Notes under the pieces: model-generated
Seen by the model: only the letters and a program-made list of their open reading frames with translations
What the model was told of the DNA's origin: nothing
Databases searched by the model: none
In this document: one piece after another, positions 1 to 12,600 of the stretch
Layout: each line of letters opens with the position of its first letter
Numbering within the stretch: the stretch's first letter is position 1
Position numbers and translations under genes: made by a program
NCBI GenBank assembly: GCA_002633025.1
Contig: NMRB01000116.1
Location: forward strand, 184,866-248,865
Reading direction: 5' to 3'
From: Notospermus geniculatus
Taxonomy: Eukaryota; Nemertea; Pilidiophora; Heteronemertea; Lineidae
DNA: 64,000 bases

Positions 1-391
1 TTGATAATACATTTATGGGGTGTAAATCCCACCGTTTAAAAGTTAGCTGTACATCGGGTTCCATTCTCCTGTACAAAGCTCAGTCGTTGCGTCAGCTGAC
101 GTCCAATGATAAAGTCAGTTCCAAAAATTCAAACGGGATTTTCTCAAAACGCTCAAGGGTGCCAGAGTGGCACCCTGTGGATTTTGAATCTCTGTCATTT
201 GGAGATATAAAAAATGCCAAAAAATTGCTGTTATACAAAAAGTACCACTTCTCAGAAAATCGGGGTTTTGCGTCCGGACTAATTACCCTTCTTTTAGTTT
301 CCCACCAAGTTTAAGCACTTTTCTATCTCTTTGCCCACACTTTCTGTTGACCAACTTCGATATATCAATCAGTTCCATCTCCTTCTTCCAG
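1..391. other. Intron tail upstream of the first visible exon
   Basis: I see no exon here. The last 60 bases (about 331-391) closely resemble 1985-2070 in front of FN3 exon 2, so the intron end was duplicated together with the exon. Confidence 0.6.
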
Positions 392-667
392 AACCACTAC
401 CTGTGACCACCATAAACAAGGGTACGGTGACAACGACAACTGCCGATGTTTCCTTGGTCGCGGTAGTGGGAACATTCGATAAATATAAGATCAGCATCAA
501 GTCAGCTGGAGCCAATGAAAAAGTCGATCCTGCTACGATTACAAAGGGTGTAACCCCCTTAAAGGCAACTTTAAAAGGTTTAACACCAGGGAAGGAATAC
601 ACAGTAGCTGCAGTAACTGTTTCAGGAACAACTGAAAGTGCTGAGAAGACTATCAAACTAACGACAA
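392..667 (+). CDS. Exon 1: fibronectin type III domain 1
   Basis: The exon is 276 bp, phase 1-1, with acceptor CTTCTTCCAG and donor GTAAGT. It encodes one beta-sandwich FN3 module of 92 residues. Visible FN3 landmarks are [11 protein letters not shown] (the strand carrying the conserved aromatic), [20 protein letters not shown] (the Leu-x-Pro-Gly-x-x-Tyr signature) and the closing KLTTS. It is closely related to exons 2 and 3 in length and sequence. FN3 modules act as spacers or adhesion sites outside the cell. Confidence 0.88.
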
Positions 668-3600
668 GTAAGTTAATCAGCAACAAGAATAAAAGATCAA
701 AATAAACTTTTCTCCTCCAGAAAGTAGGAATTTTGGACGTCTTGCCTGATAGGTTAGTTAACATGCATTTGTCCAATGTCAGGGATGTTCCCTCTCCATC
801 ATTGATCCAACCGACAGTGAAGCCATTGCTGATTGGAAATCCTAATTTGCACTATCATTTTTTTCTGAAAGGTCATCACCAAATTATCTTTTCTTTAGTT
901 CTCCAGCAACAACGCATGAAGACCAAATATAAAACTTTCTAGTTCTAATGTAAAATGGAGATCATTGCTCATCACACCCGTGTGGTTAGTTGATACGCAT
1001 TAGGCACAGGTGTTTCCTGTCTCTCATTAATCCATTGGATTGGAACCTCAATTTCCCATTCCAATTTTTGGTTAGAGGCCAAGTTGCATGAGCAAAATTT
1101 CAAGATATTTAAAGAAGTCCTACATCATCTTTTAACATAACAACTTTTCGCCAGGATTTTCAGTTGACAACTACATGTAGAGTAGTGTGCAAAAATATTA
1201 GAACACTTGGCAAATCTTAAGAAACTGATGTTTTATTTGGTCCCAGAGCCTGGATTTCACTTCCTTGCCATTGCAAAAGGTAAAGGCAAAGGTACTGAGG
1301 TTCTTTCACCTACGAATTTATCAGTCCATTCCTTTTTTTTACATTTTACTCTAATATTTAGAATGGCCCCCTTGGCAGCAGTCACAGCAGCGCATCTTTC
1401 TGGCATTGTGTCTATGTATTTTCTAAGAGTTTCAACCCCAGTGTTATTCCACACTCTCAGAAGCTCATTCCAGAGAGTTTCCTTCAAGTTATTCTCAACA
1501 TTTCCAAAATCAGTATGTTCCCAAGAAATTGACAAAGGTATCATGCAGGTGTCTGTGGAACATTCATTATGCAATATCAGTATGGTTGAAGGTTCCATTA
1601 ATGAAAGAAACGATGGTTTCATGGCAACATTGGGGTCAGTTCGTTGAAATAATACTTCGTTTTCCAGTTCATGGCAACTGTTCTAATATTTTGCACACTG
1701 CTGTATAAAACTTGTTGTTTCAATCATTTCGATCTCGTTTTCCCAGAACCTCTAACTGTAAATGAGTTAATAATCCGCATCAAGAAATCAGGCATGAGAG
1801 TGCACCTTCAACAGAAAACCTGAAACTAGGGAAGAAAACCTGAAAACTATGCCCCCTCCCCCTAGAAACTGATCATTTTTGAAATGATTTGGCCAAATCC
1901 TGCAACGTTTGGTTTTCAAGTTTTTCATCAAAAAACCTGATTTCAGAAAATTTCCTGAAAACTCTCATGCCTAAGAAATGAAGACGAAAGTTTTTCTCAT
2001 CTTTTCGCCCACATTTTCTGTTGACAACTATAAACTTTGATGTATCAATCAGTTCCATCTCCTTTTTCAGAACCACTACCTGTAACCACCATAAAGATTG
2101 ATACGGTGTCTGCAACTGGTGCCACCATTTCCTTGGTCGCGGTAGTTGGAACTTTCGATAACTATGAGATCACCATCAAGTCAGCTAAACCCAATGAAAA
2201 TGTTAATCCTTCGTCGATTAAAAAGACTGAGACCTCCTTGAAGGCAACTTTGTCAGGTTTAACTGCAGGGACGGAGTACACAATAATCGCGGTAACTGTT
2301 TCCGGAGGAGTTAAAAGTGCTGAGAAGGATACCAAGCTAACGACACGTAAGTTAATCACCATCAAGAATTGGTCAGACTACCAGTTTCTTCCCATATTTA
2401 AAACGAATCGATATCGAAAAATTTGATTTAGAAATAGAATTCAAAAGGGGGCGAATTTTCTTGGAAAACTGTAAACAAACTTCTCCAGAATGTCAACAAA
2501 GAAATTTCCGTGCGTTCTGATTGGCTGAATTTTGTGTTAACAAACACCAGCCAAATGTAAATAAAATCCGCTATCAATTCGCTTTAATTGCAGATAGTCG
2601 TTCAACATGCCAGATTGTTAGTTCATAAATATTTTGGCAAATTTGGCCTGTCAGGGATCAGCAATCGGTGATCTGAGCAGTAACTGTGAAGAGTGAATAA
2701 ATTAGTGGGCTCGGTATTGGAAATAAAACATGTAGTCAACCACAGTCTTTCCCTTGTAACCAATGAAATAGTCAGGTTTTTAACATTAAACATTTGCTTT
2801 TTATCTAAAATTGAAATGTTGCAAGTTCCGAAGATGTCACAGAGCAGAATCAGAGGAATGCGCCTCTATTCAGTAGCAAGTGTTCATACACTCATCACAA
2901 TCTTTTTCTACCAGTTCAGTCTCATTTTTTCCAGTTCCACCACCCGTACAGGCCATGACCATTGATCCGGTGACTGCAGACGGTGCCACCGTTACCTTGG
3001 TCGCAGTGGCGGGAAAGTTTGAAAACTATGAGATCACCATCAAGTCAGCAGGAACCAATGAAATAGTTACTCCTGCCACGATTAAAAAGGGTGTAACACC
3101 CTTAAAGGCAACTTTATCAGGTTTAACACCAGGGAAGGAATACGTAGTAATTGCAAGAACTACACTAAAACTCGAAAAAAGTGCTGAGCTGACCAAAGAG
3201 CTAATAACACGTAAGTTTATCAGCATAACAATTGATCAGGCCATTTGTTCATTGCAGTTTGTGGCTCATCTTGCCCGACGCGGGTTGTTCATAAATATTA
3301 CGCACCTGGGGAGCTACATGTACAATGTATCGGGTGTCCCAAAAAAAGTGAACCGCTTTTTGAAAAGTATTTTCTCAGCGATAGATAAACCGAATTCATT
3401 GGAATTTTTCACAGAGTAACCTCAGGGTACCATCAACAAGTCTTCAAAATATCTACGAGATCGGTCACACATTGTGCGAGTATTGTCAAATTCAAAACAG
3501 CATGTCAAAAAATCCAATATCAGAGCTAATGCAATGTGACCTTCATCATGTTCACGCAGGTGTTGACATGCTGTTTTGAATTTGACAATACTCGCATAAT

Positions 3601-6600
3601 TTGCGACCGATCTCCTAGATATTTTGCAGACTTGTTGATGATACCCTAAGGTTACTCGTCAAAAATTCCAATGAATTCGGTTCATCTGTCGCTGAGAAAA
3701 TACTTGTCAAAAAAAGCGGTTCACTTTTTTTGGGACACCCGATATTTCCATACTACGTAGTTGGTCTGACATCCATTGTACACAACGTACACAAGGGAAT
3801 TGACGTACATCTGATGGACGTATGGCGTATATACGGCATACGTCCTGGATACCGTATATAAAAGTAGCTAGATTCAATTTGTATGTACGTCGCCGTATGT
3901 ACGCGGGATATGTTGCGTATGGATGTACGTGTGCCATATGTACGGCATATACTCGGCGGACATATTTTTCCGTACGTACACCGGACATCCAGCGGATGAT
4001 CCATTGTCGTACGTCTCCCGTACGTACCAGTGCCCTATATCCGCCGTACATACGACATACGTACGGCGGATATAAAAATTGCCATACTTCCGCCGTATGT
4101 ACGTCATTTTGCATGTGTATCCCTCTTCGAATATACAATTTCCCTAAATCGTTGGAAGCATTAAGTGCCCACCTCGAGACCTAAACAGATTCCCATGTCT
4201 CAAGCAACTTGAAACTAAGTCCAAATAAGTAACACGGCACAACTTGGGTGGGGGAGGTCTGGTAGCCTGGTTTTCATGTTACTATGATTCCCAAGTCAGG
4301 CGCGTGTGCAGGATTTTGAGCAGAGGGGGGTCCAGGGTAGAACCGAGGCCCATTGATTATGCAGCCCAAGGGGGAGTGCGAGGGCGCCCCCTCGCATAGG
4401 AAATTTGTAAAATCTGCCCACCGAAGACGCCATTTCCCAGCTTTCCTGCCTTGAACATGTCTTGACTGAGTAAACCTGGTCGCATCCACCACACCCAACA
4501 ATGGATACCTGATGGGCTTACTAATAGGGCCTAACAGAACTATAGTGGGTACTACATCAGAGCAGGGGTCTGAAGTTTCGAGAACCCAGTAGACCCTTCA
4601 CTTACTTGTCCCTCTCCCTGTCATTTATGCTCGCTTGAATTGATAATGGGTAAAAAATTGATGGCATGCGCGAGCAGGGGGTCCAGACCCCCTGACTCCC
4701 CTCTGGACACGCGCCTGCAAGTTCTTCTCAAATAGAACTGTCTTATCTTTGCAGTGCCGGCAACTATTGGTGACATCACACCCAGTGATATCACAGATAC
4801 TAGTGCAAAACTATCTTGGGTTAAGGTCACAAAGGGGAATTTTGACACTTACCAGTTCAAGAGCATAGAACCTGCTGAAGGAACCGCCAAACCTAATGAA
4901 GTCTCAAAAGATGTAGCTAGTCCCACAATGACTTTATCATCCCTCACACCTGGCACCCCCTACACTGTTATTTTGGTGACGGTTATCACAGTTACCGGTA
5001 AAAAAGTTAAAAGTGCAGACAAGGAAGTCAAATTCACTACATGTAAGTATCGATTTCTATTATAATTTAGATAATTATGATGTAGCCAACTACATGAGCA
5101 TGCTGAGCTCGGGGCGAGTAAGGGAACGGTTTCAAAAACAGGCTTCGTCTGGTTTTCAGTATTTTTAATAGCTGCCGTGGTGGCCATCTTGATTTTGCTT
5201 GATTGTTTTCTGATGAACTATTACATAATTACGATATTTCTAAAGTTCCAAAATTGTGATGCAGAAATATTACCAACAAGATATATTTTCATGTGGAACA
5301 AACCGTGTTTAAATTGGCCCAGTAGTATTTGAAATATTCAAAGTATAAAGTGTAGATAAATTAATGTCCATGACTGTACATATCTTATCTTTTTGCAGTG
5401 CCGCCAACTGTTGGTGAAGTCACAGTCTCTGATGTCTCAGAAACTGGTGCAAAGATTTCTTGGAATAAGATCGAAAAGGGGAAGTTTGATAAATACAAGT
5501 TGAAGAGCATACAACCTGCTGGAGGAACATCCACTCCTCCTAATGAAGTCTCAAAGGATGTAACTAGTCCCACAATAACTTTTTCATCCCTCACCGCTGG
5601 CACTAAGTACACTGTTATTTTAGTGACGGTTACCACAACTCCCAAAGCTGAGAGTCCAGAAAAGAAAGTCGAATTCACTACATGTAAGTATTTGGATTTC
5701 CGTAAGGCGTCCCTTACATAGAAGTATAGGCTACGGTATATACGAAAAATGCCGGTTAACAAAGGCTTCCCGAGGATTCATGTATACCGTACTTCTATGT
5801 AAGGGAAGCCTAATGTAATTACTCTGGTTTCGTGTTTTTAACACACCTTTCAGATATTCAAGGCGGGCACTGAACGTGCCGCCCACGCAATAGGTACACA
5901 AAGGATCTTTCAGTTCATTCACCACGGATGACCAATCGCTGGGCCGCACGGTGTCTGCACCGCTCGAGACGTCTAGGCCTTTTCGGGCTATCTAGTCCAC
6001 GTGGTCGGTTTCATTCAACTCCTACTGACGGCCGAACGCCGCAAGGATAAATACCAAACCACAAGTCATTCATAGTCTGATCAGTTACAACATGCGGTCA
6101 AATAAATTCAATCCTCCCCGCCCTATCTCCGCCTTGGCCTTTACTCCAAGAGGCCTATTGTCATACTCAATGCATGTAACGATGGAGGCGGTCTCACCAC
6201 CTTGTAATGAAGGTGTGTTAAAAACACGAAACTAGAGTATGATGTGCCCAACTACGAATGAGATGAGCATGCTCAGGGGGAAAAATGGAAGGGTTCCTTT
6301 CCAAAATAGACGACTTAGTTTGATGTTCAATATAACTGCCTTGGTGGCCCGCTTAGATCTCAGTTGATGTCCGTAGAAATGAACTTCAGTGAGAACTGCC
6401 TCGGCATTGCAATGCGCTTGTGTATTCTACTATAGTACGTTTCTACAATGTACAGTCTTTGACATAACTTTATCCACACCTGATAACTTGGATATTTCAA
6501 ATATATATTGGGCCAATTTTAACAGGATTTGTTCCACAGGAAAGTACATGTATCTTGTTGATCATATTTCTGCATCAGAATTTTTGATATTTGGAAATAT

Positions 6601-9600
6601 CGTAATAATGTAAAACACTAAAATGTGTTTTTTATTGTCTATTTTTGTGTTTTTTTGCAGTATTGATAGGGTGGAACTTTCTAAGGATTTAGGGCTTTGT
6701 TTCATTAAAATATATTGAGTGGTTGCTGAGGCATTTGAGATTATCAAAATTTTGATAATTTGAGATTTTCGTGCTTGTCAGGAAATTATGATGCGATTCG
6801 ATAAACTTACCTCAGAATATGGGTTTACAAAATTTTGGAACTGTTGCATTATTTGGGCAGGAACATTGCATATTTTCAAAATACCAAATATTGAGAAGCG
6901 AGTGTTGAACTTATCTAGCTACTTACTTGAAATCATATCGCTATCAAGGGTCTATACTGAATGAGCAAATAGTGAAGGAAGTGCTTTCTTGCTTCGGAAA
7001 ATGGACAAACACATTGCAATGACTGAAATTCAGATCTGGTTGCTAAGAGCACATGTACATGTACACCACCTCTTGGAATAAGTACCATCTCGGCCAATTT
7101 TTGCAACTCCCGATTGTGTTCCCTGACAAGTTAACTTGCCACTTCTGGAACTTGTGAGAAATGAGTATGGCAGGTTACCATGGCTTCTCCATCATCACAC
7201 TGCACATCACCTTTTTTAAATTTTCAGTGCCTCCACCAGTTACTTCTGCAATCACTGTGACCAATATAAAGATGACATCAGCGTCTGCCAAGTGGGACAA
7301 AGTTGATGGCAGTTTTACTAGCTACGAGATCAGCCTAACGAAGCCAGCAAATGACAAGGCAAAGGTGGATGCTCCAAGTGTCTTGAAAAGTGTGGATCCT
7401 CCCATGACAACCTTTTCACAGTTAACACCAGGCACACAATATACCATAATCGTTAAAACCAAGGTAGGAAAGACTGAAAGCAAACCAAAGACCCAGGACT
7501 TCACTACAGGTGAGGCACTTTTGAGAGCGGTTTACTGCAGGGGATGTTTTACCAATGGGGACCCTAGCTCACTGTCTCAATAGGTGAAATGAAACTGACA
7601 ATCCCGTCCTGATCAATTTCCCACACAAAAGGCGTCCAGGACTGGGTTTCGGTGTGCTGCCTATCGTACTAGGATTCCCATAGAACAGTCGCTGTTCCTT
7701 GAAAATGCCATATTTATTTTTCTGAGTGCAAAAAAAATCGGTTACCGTTGTCTTTTGTGGTGTAGCTGGATGTCGCGATTTTCCATCAATGCGATTGCCA
7801 AGGTCAGCTGAGCACAAGGCCCATGAGCCTCTTGTTGAATAAAATTTGCTTGACGATCATCATATACAAGTTAATTCTACTGGTTTCTCTAGTCCTTGGG
7901 ATTCACCTCAGGTTGTCGCATGTTGTGGCTTTTCAGAAGCTGTTCTAGAGCAGCAGGATAGGAAGTTACCGAAATATTTGTGTTATTTCTACAGCTCCAA
8001 GTAAGCCCACATATGATACATCAGAGTTAGAGGCGAATGGACAAGCCATCATAGGGAAAACAGTGAAAGTGACATGTAAAGCTAAAGGTATAGTGGACTC
8101 GTACCAGTGGTTCAAGGATGGCACCGCACTTACTGATAAGGGTGCTGTTCTGACCAAGGCATTCGAAACGAAAGATAATGGTAATTATACCTGCAAGGCC
8201 AAGAACTCTGGTGGAGAAACTATTGGTAAGAAATTACCTGTGGAAGCAAGAGGTAAGTATATGTATGAAATTAGAAATTGATTGTTGGAGAATATTTGAT
8301 AAATAAAGGGTGTAAAAATGCACAACCACATTTCCCGGTATTTAGAATACCGGTTTTTCCAGTACCTGATAGGAAATTTTCCCAGGAACAGTATAGTATA
8401 GTCTTTACTTCATAACTATCGGACATCCTGTTTGAGAGTTTGTCACATGCTGAAGACTTCTGCAAGGTTTTCCCTAGACTCGGGACCCAGTCGTTGCAGG
8501 CCCGGATCCAGAGGGGGGCACATGGGGCACATGCCCCCTCTATTTTTTGAGGGGCAATGATTTTTTACTGCATTTTTTGGAAATCGTCTAGTACTTCATG
8601 TCTAAGATGCTGGGAAATCGCATCTCAGGGCTTTGATTTTTCAAATTTTTTTCCCGGGGAGGCCACCCGGACCGTCGACCCTCCTTCGTGTGCGAGCACC
8701 TGCGGTGCGCGCCAACTGAGGGCTTCGCCCTCGGGGTTGTGCCCCCCTCCCCTATTTCTCAACCCTGGATCCGGCCCTGCGTTGTGTCGCTCTGGCCGCC
8801 GCGCTACACTCCTTTCCCAGACTGGGGAGCAGTTGCCATCTAGCAGCATGCACTTGTGTCATTCCTAGCTTTCAAGACAAGGTATAACAAAATACTGCAG
8901 AGTGGCATGTTCATTGCCAATACATTTATATGGCATTTTGGATGTCTGGAATTCAAATATGGCTAGTGTGACGGTTGATGTTTCATGTCTAAGCTCGCGG
9001 TGGTCGCGTGGTTAGCGCGGTCGACTACCAAACTGTGCAAGGGTCGGCGCGAGTTCGACTCTGGGCGAAGGCATGTAATTGTGAAACAAAAAAATGCCAA
9101 AAATTGAGGGTCCGTCGGATGGGTGTAAAAGCCGTGGTCCCCTCTACCTGAGTGTCTATGCCAGGGCAGGTAAAAGACCCCACGCAGGTGGACTGTAGCC
9201 TGGCGTGGACTCCATACCTCCGGCAAAAACCCAACAGGGTTACGAGGCCGGTAATGATAGCGATATGATACTGGCAAGCCATGCCGACAGAGGGCCATTG
9301 GCGCTATTTTTCATTTCAGTTCCATGTAAGATTGAACCATCCCTCTGTAAGCATGACGCTACGTGTGCGGAGAACACAGAGGATAAAACAAAACCAAAAT
9401 GTACCTGTAAGACTGGATGGGAAGGGTCAACGTGCGCTGTTGGTAAGTTCAAAAATACTCCTGTGCTGGCGGACACTTGATGCATTTGGTCTACAGCAAA
9501 ATGGATCAGCCCGTAGGCCTACATATTGTTAGCCTACACTTTGGAGAATTAAAATCAAAACATGTCAAGATCGAGTGCAATTTTATCTACTTAGGCCTAC

Positions 9601-12600
9601 TATAAATACTGTTAAGCCCGAAATTATTCATATCCCATGAAAAATGTGGGGAAAATATTTATAAAATACCTATCAGCTGCACTGGTGTGCCTTGGGTTTC
9701 ATTTGTCGGAATGTACAGAGATTGAAAAATATGGGCAAAATATCACAATTTCAAAATATCATGAAAATCGAACTTTTTAAAATGTCAAATATTTGATACG
9801 AAATTGATTTCATATCATGCAACCTTTGTCATTGAACCTTTGCGAGGAAATATTGGCATGAATATAGGCTACCTCTTCATTTTTGTGGCATAATTTTGAA
9901 AAATTCTGTGTGATTTTGGTGGATTTCAATTTTGAAAAACTCTGCGTGATTTTGGTGCGCTTTAATTTTTGCCATTTATTTAAATTACTATCCCATGTGA
10001 TTGAACAAGTCAGAAAATCAGGTGGAATCCTTTTTATTTGACTATGTGGGCCTGATAGCATTCAATTTTTTTCAATTTTTTTGAAATTATCAAAATATCA
10101 AATGTGAAAATTCGATTGATATCTTGCAATTTCACCAAGTCAAAGTGGTATTTCCGAAAACGTTCTTTACCGCAATTTTTAGAATTGGTAATAGAATGAC
10201 ATGATGTCAGTTTGGAAGCAAATATAATAGGTTTTTCATGTCGTATTTTGAAATTGTGATATTTCTGCGATATTTTGCACATATTTTTCAATCTCTGTAC
10301 ATTCCGACTAAAAGTCATTCAATGAAGCCTAAGACGTGCCAGTTTTAGCTCATGTGCATTTTCTAAATATTTTTCTAAATATTTTCTAATTATTTCCATA
10401 ATTTTTCATGGGGTGTGTATAATTTCGGGCTTAACTTTAGTTTTATGAGTCAAATGGAGCTGTGATTCGTCTTTTGTCTTCGTTGACAAGTGCAAATCCA
10501 ATGACGTGACGTCACACCACGATTATGTTTCAATGTCTGAAGTGACATCAATGAAGGCAGTGACGCCATCTATTCCATACAGTGCTGCCATCTTTTGTGA
10601 TGATAGAGAACATCGGTAGGGCTTAAGGCGGTGCTCCACGTGACAGTTTTCTGTCGAAAGTTTGCTGTCAGATAGTAACTGTCCAAAGAATATCCTGTGG
10701 AAGTTATTCAGCTACTGACTGTATGACAGCAATTATTGCTATCTGACAGCAATAATTGACTATCTGACAGCAAACTTTCGATAGAAAACTGTCACGTGGA
10801 GCGGCGCCTTTAGATTCCTGTATGTCCAATTTTCAGATATAAATGAATGTATCAAGGCTGACACTTGTGCAAAAGATGCTGAGTGCACTAACAAGCCTGG
10901 CATGCCTGGGGCGGCGTCCTCCTGCGACTGCAAACCTGGGTTCACAGGTGATGGGACGTCATGCAAAGGTAAGGAGGAAGGAGGGGTGGCGGTTGAGGGT
11001 CCACATTCCCCTTCATTATCACGAAGGGTCCCAATTTTTTACGTCTTTACTTGTCCAGTATCATCAATGTTAACTAGACACCTGGCATGAGAGGAAATCC
11101 ACACAAGAAAAGCTGCTTTTAACTCATCTTGAACTATTTTAATCCTGTCAAATGTGTCAGTTTTGTGGACCACACCATTTTCGATAATGTGTCACGAGTT
11201 TTTTTTCGCAGGACACGAAAAGTAATTGTTTATTTACATTTTGTTCGTTTGTGTCCAATCTTTTTTGTCTTACGAGTAATTTGTTAGTGGCATGCCCCTC
11301 TAGAAATTCTTTTGATACCGGTACCTGAATGTAAACAATGAATTCAGGATACGTACATTATATTTAAACAGGAATACATCATAATAAGTGGGGTGAACCT
11401 TCCTTTGTGAATTTAAACTCTCCTGGGTCCATATTCATAAACATACTTAAGTCAAAGTGTGGTACTTATCTTTTGTGTCGAACAAAGGATAAGTGTCACA
11501 CTTAGACTTAAGTAGTTTTTAATATGAATATGGGTCCCGGGGCCCGACTCAGAAAGCATACTTAGTGGTTACGTGTACTTAAACTCACTCTCAGCAAACA
11601 CGTACCGTTTGCGTGTTATTCACGAAGGACTCTTAAGATTACGTGAAGGCCTAAGATGTCTTAAAATCTACGTGTACTCAGTAGGTTCAGTAGTGCTTAC
11701 TTAGTGCAAAGTGTCTTCATCTTGCAAGAAGACATGTGTTGTGTACCGTAATCGAGCGCTGATTGTGTTGCTACGCGACGCATTCCACGTTAACTGGGGT
11801 CCAACTTTTGTCCACTTTTTTCCGTCCCTTTGGATTAGTAACGTTTGCAACACTGCAATTATCAGTGGATTTGACAGTGTTTCAATCATCATTTCCGTCC
11901 GTGGGACCAATGGAAAATAACGTCTGCAACTAGTGGTTAACATTGTTGCAAACGTTATTGGACGGTAAAAGTGGGAGTTAGGCGCCCTCAGTTAGCGTGG
12001 AATGCGTCACGCATTAGTCTTAACTTACGGGTAAGTTAAGACTTACGCTTTAGTTAAGAGTGATCTACATGTAAAAGTCTTTTGTGAATATAACTTACCA
12101 GTGTCTAATCTTAAACGTAAACGTTCACTTAGAGCGTGCTAAAATAGCAAACTTACGTGTGCTTTGTGAATCGGGCCCCTGATGTTTCAATGCATTTTCC
12201 ATTTCAGACATCGATGAGTGCACAACCACAGATGATGCCCACAAACATAAATGCCACGAATTTGCGACGTGTACAAACAAAGATGGATCCTATGAATGTA
12301 AATGCAAAAGTGGTTATGAGGGCAATGGCAAAACATGTACTGGTAAGTATATAGAATATACGTCTTCCCAAGGGCCACAAGACTTGGGACCATAAGCCAT
12401 TTATTCAACTGAAACATTAGCTGAGCCATTACTTTCTGGCCCACTATGGCCTACATTGTATCACCAGGTACAATAAACCCCAAGAACCTGACTGCTGTGC
12501 CACAGAGTCATACCCCTCCTTGCCCTTTCTTCAATCAATTTCCATTTTCTGATGTAGGGACCATCAAATTTGCTGTGAAGCAAATTTCAGAGTTAAGTTT

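Larger units (their letters stand above)
668..2070. other. Intron between FN3 exons 1 and 2
   Basis: It contains a Tc1/mariner relic (1182-1704) and a decayed FN3 exon (about 1747-1791), both listed separately. The pieces at 1145-1174 and 1990-2030 match each other (ACATTTTCTGTTGACAAC-like), which marks repeated duplication of the FN3 unit. The rest shows nothing recognisable. Confidence 0.6.

Noticed and set aside
3707-4184. Overlapping open frames of 77-143 codons on both strands
   Set aside because: They arise from the stop-free CGTA-rich block and the end of a MITE. The translations are low-complexity and open in several frames at once.
6091-6200. Histone coding start after the promoter-like words
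   Set aside because: The frame from the ATG does not encode a histone and is soon closed.
12157-12354. Alternative frame over EGF exon 10
   Set aside because: It is a shadow frame. The phase-1 frame gives the six-cysteine calcium-binding EGF.
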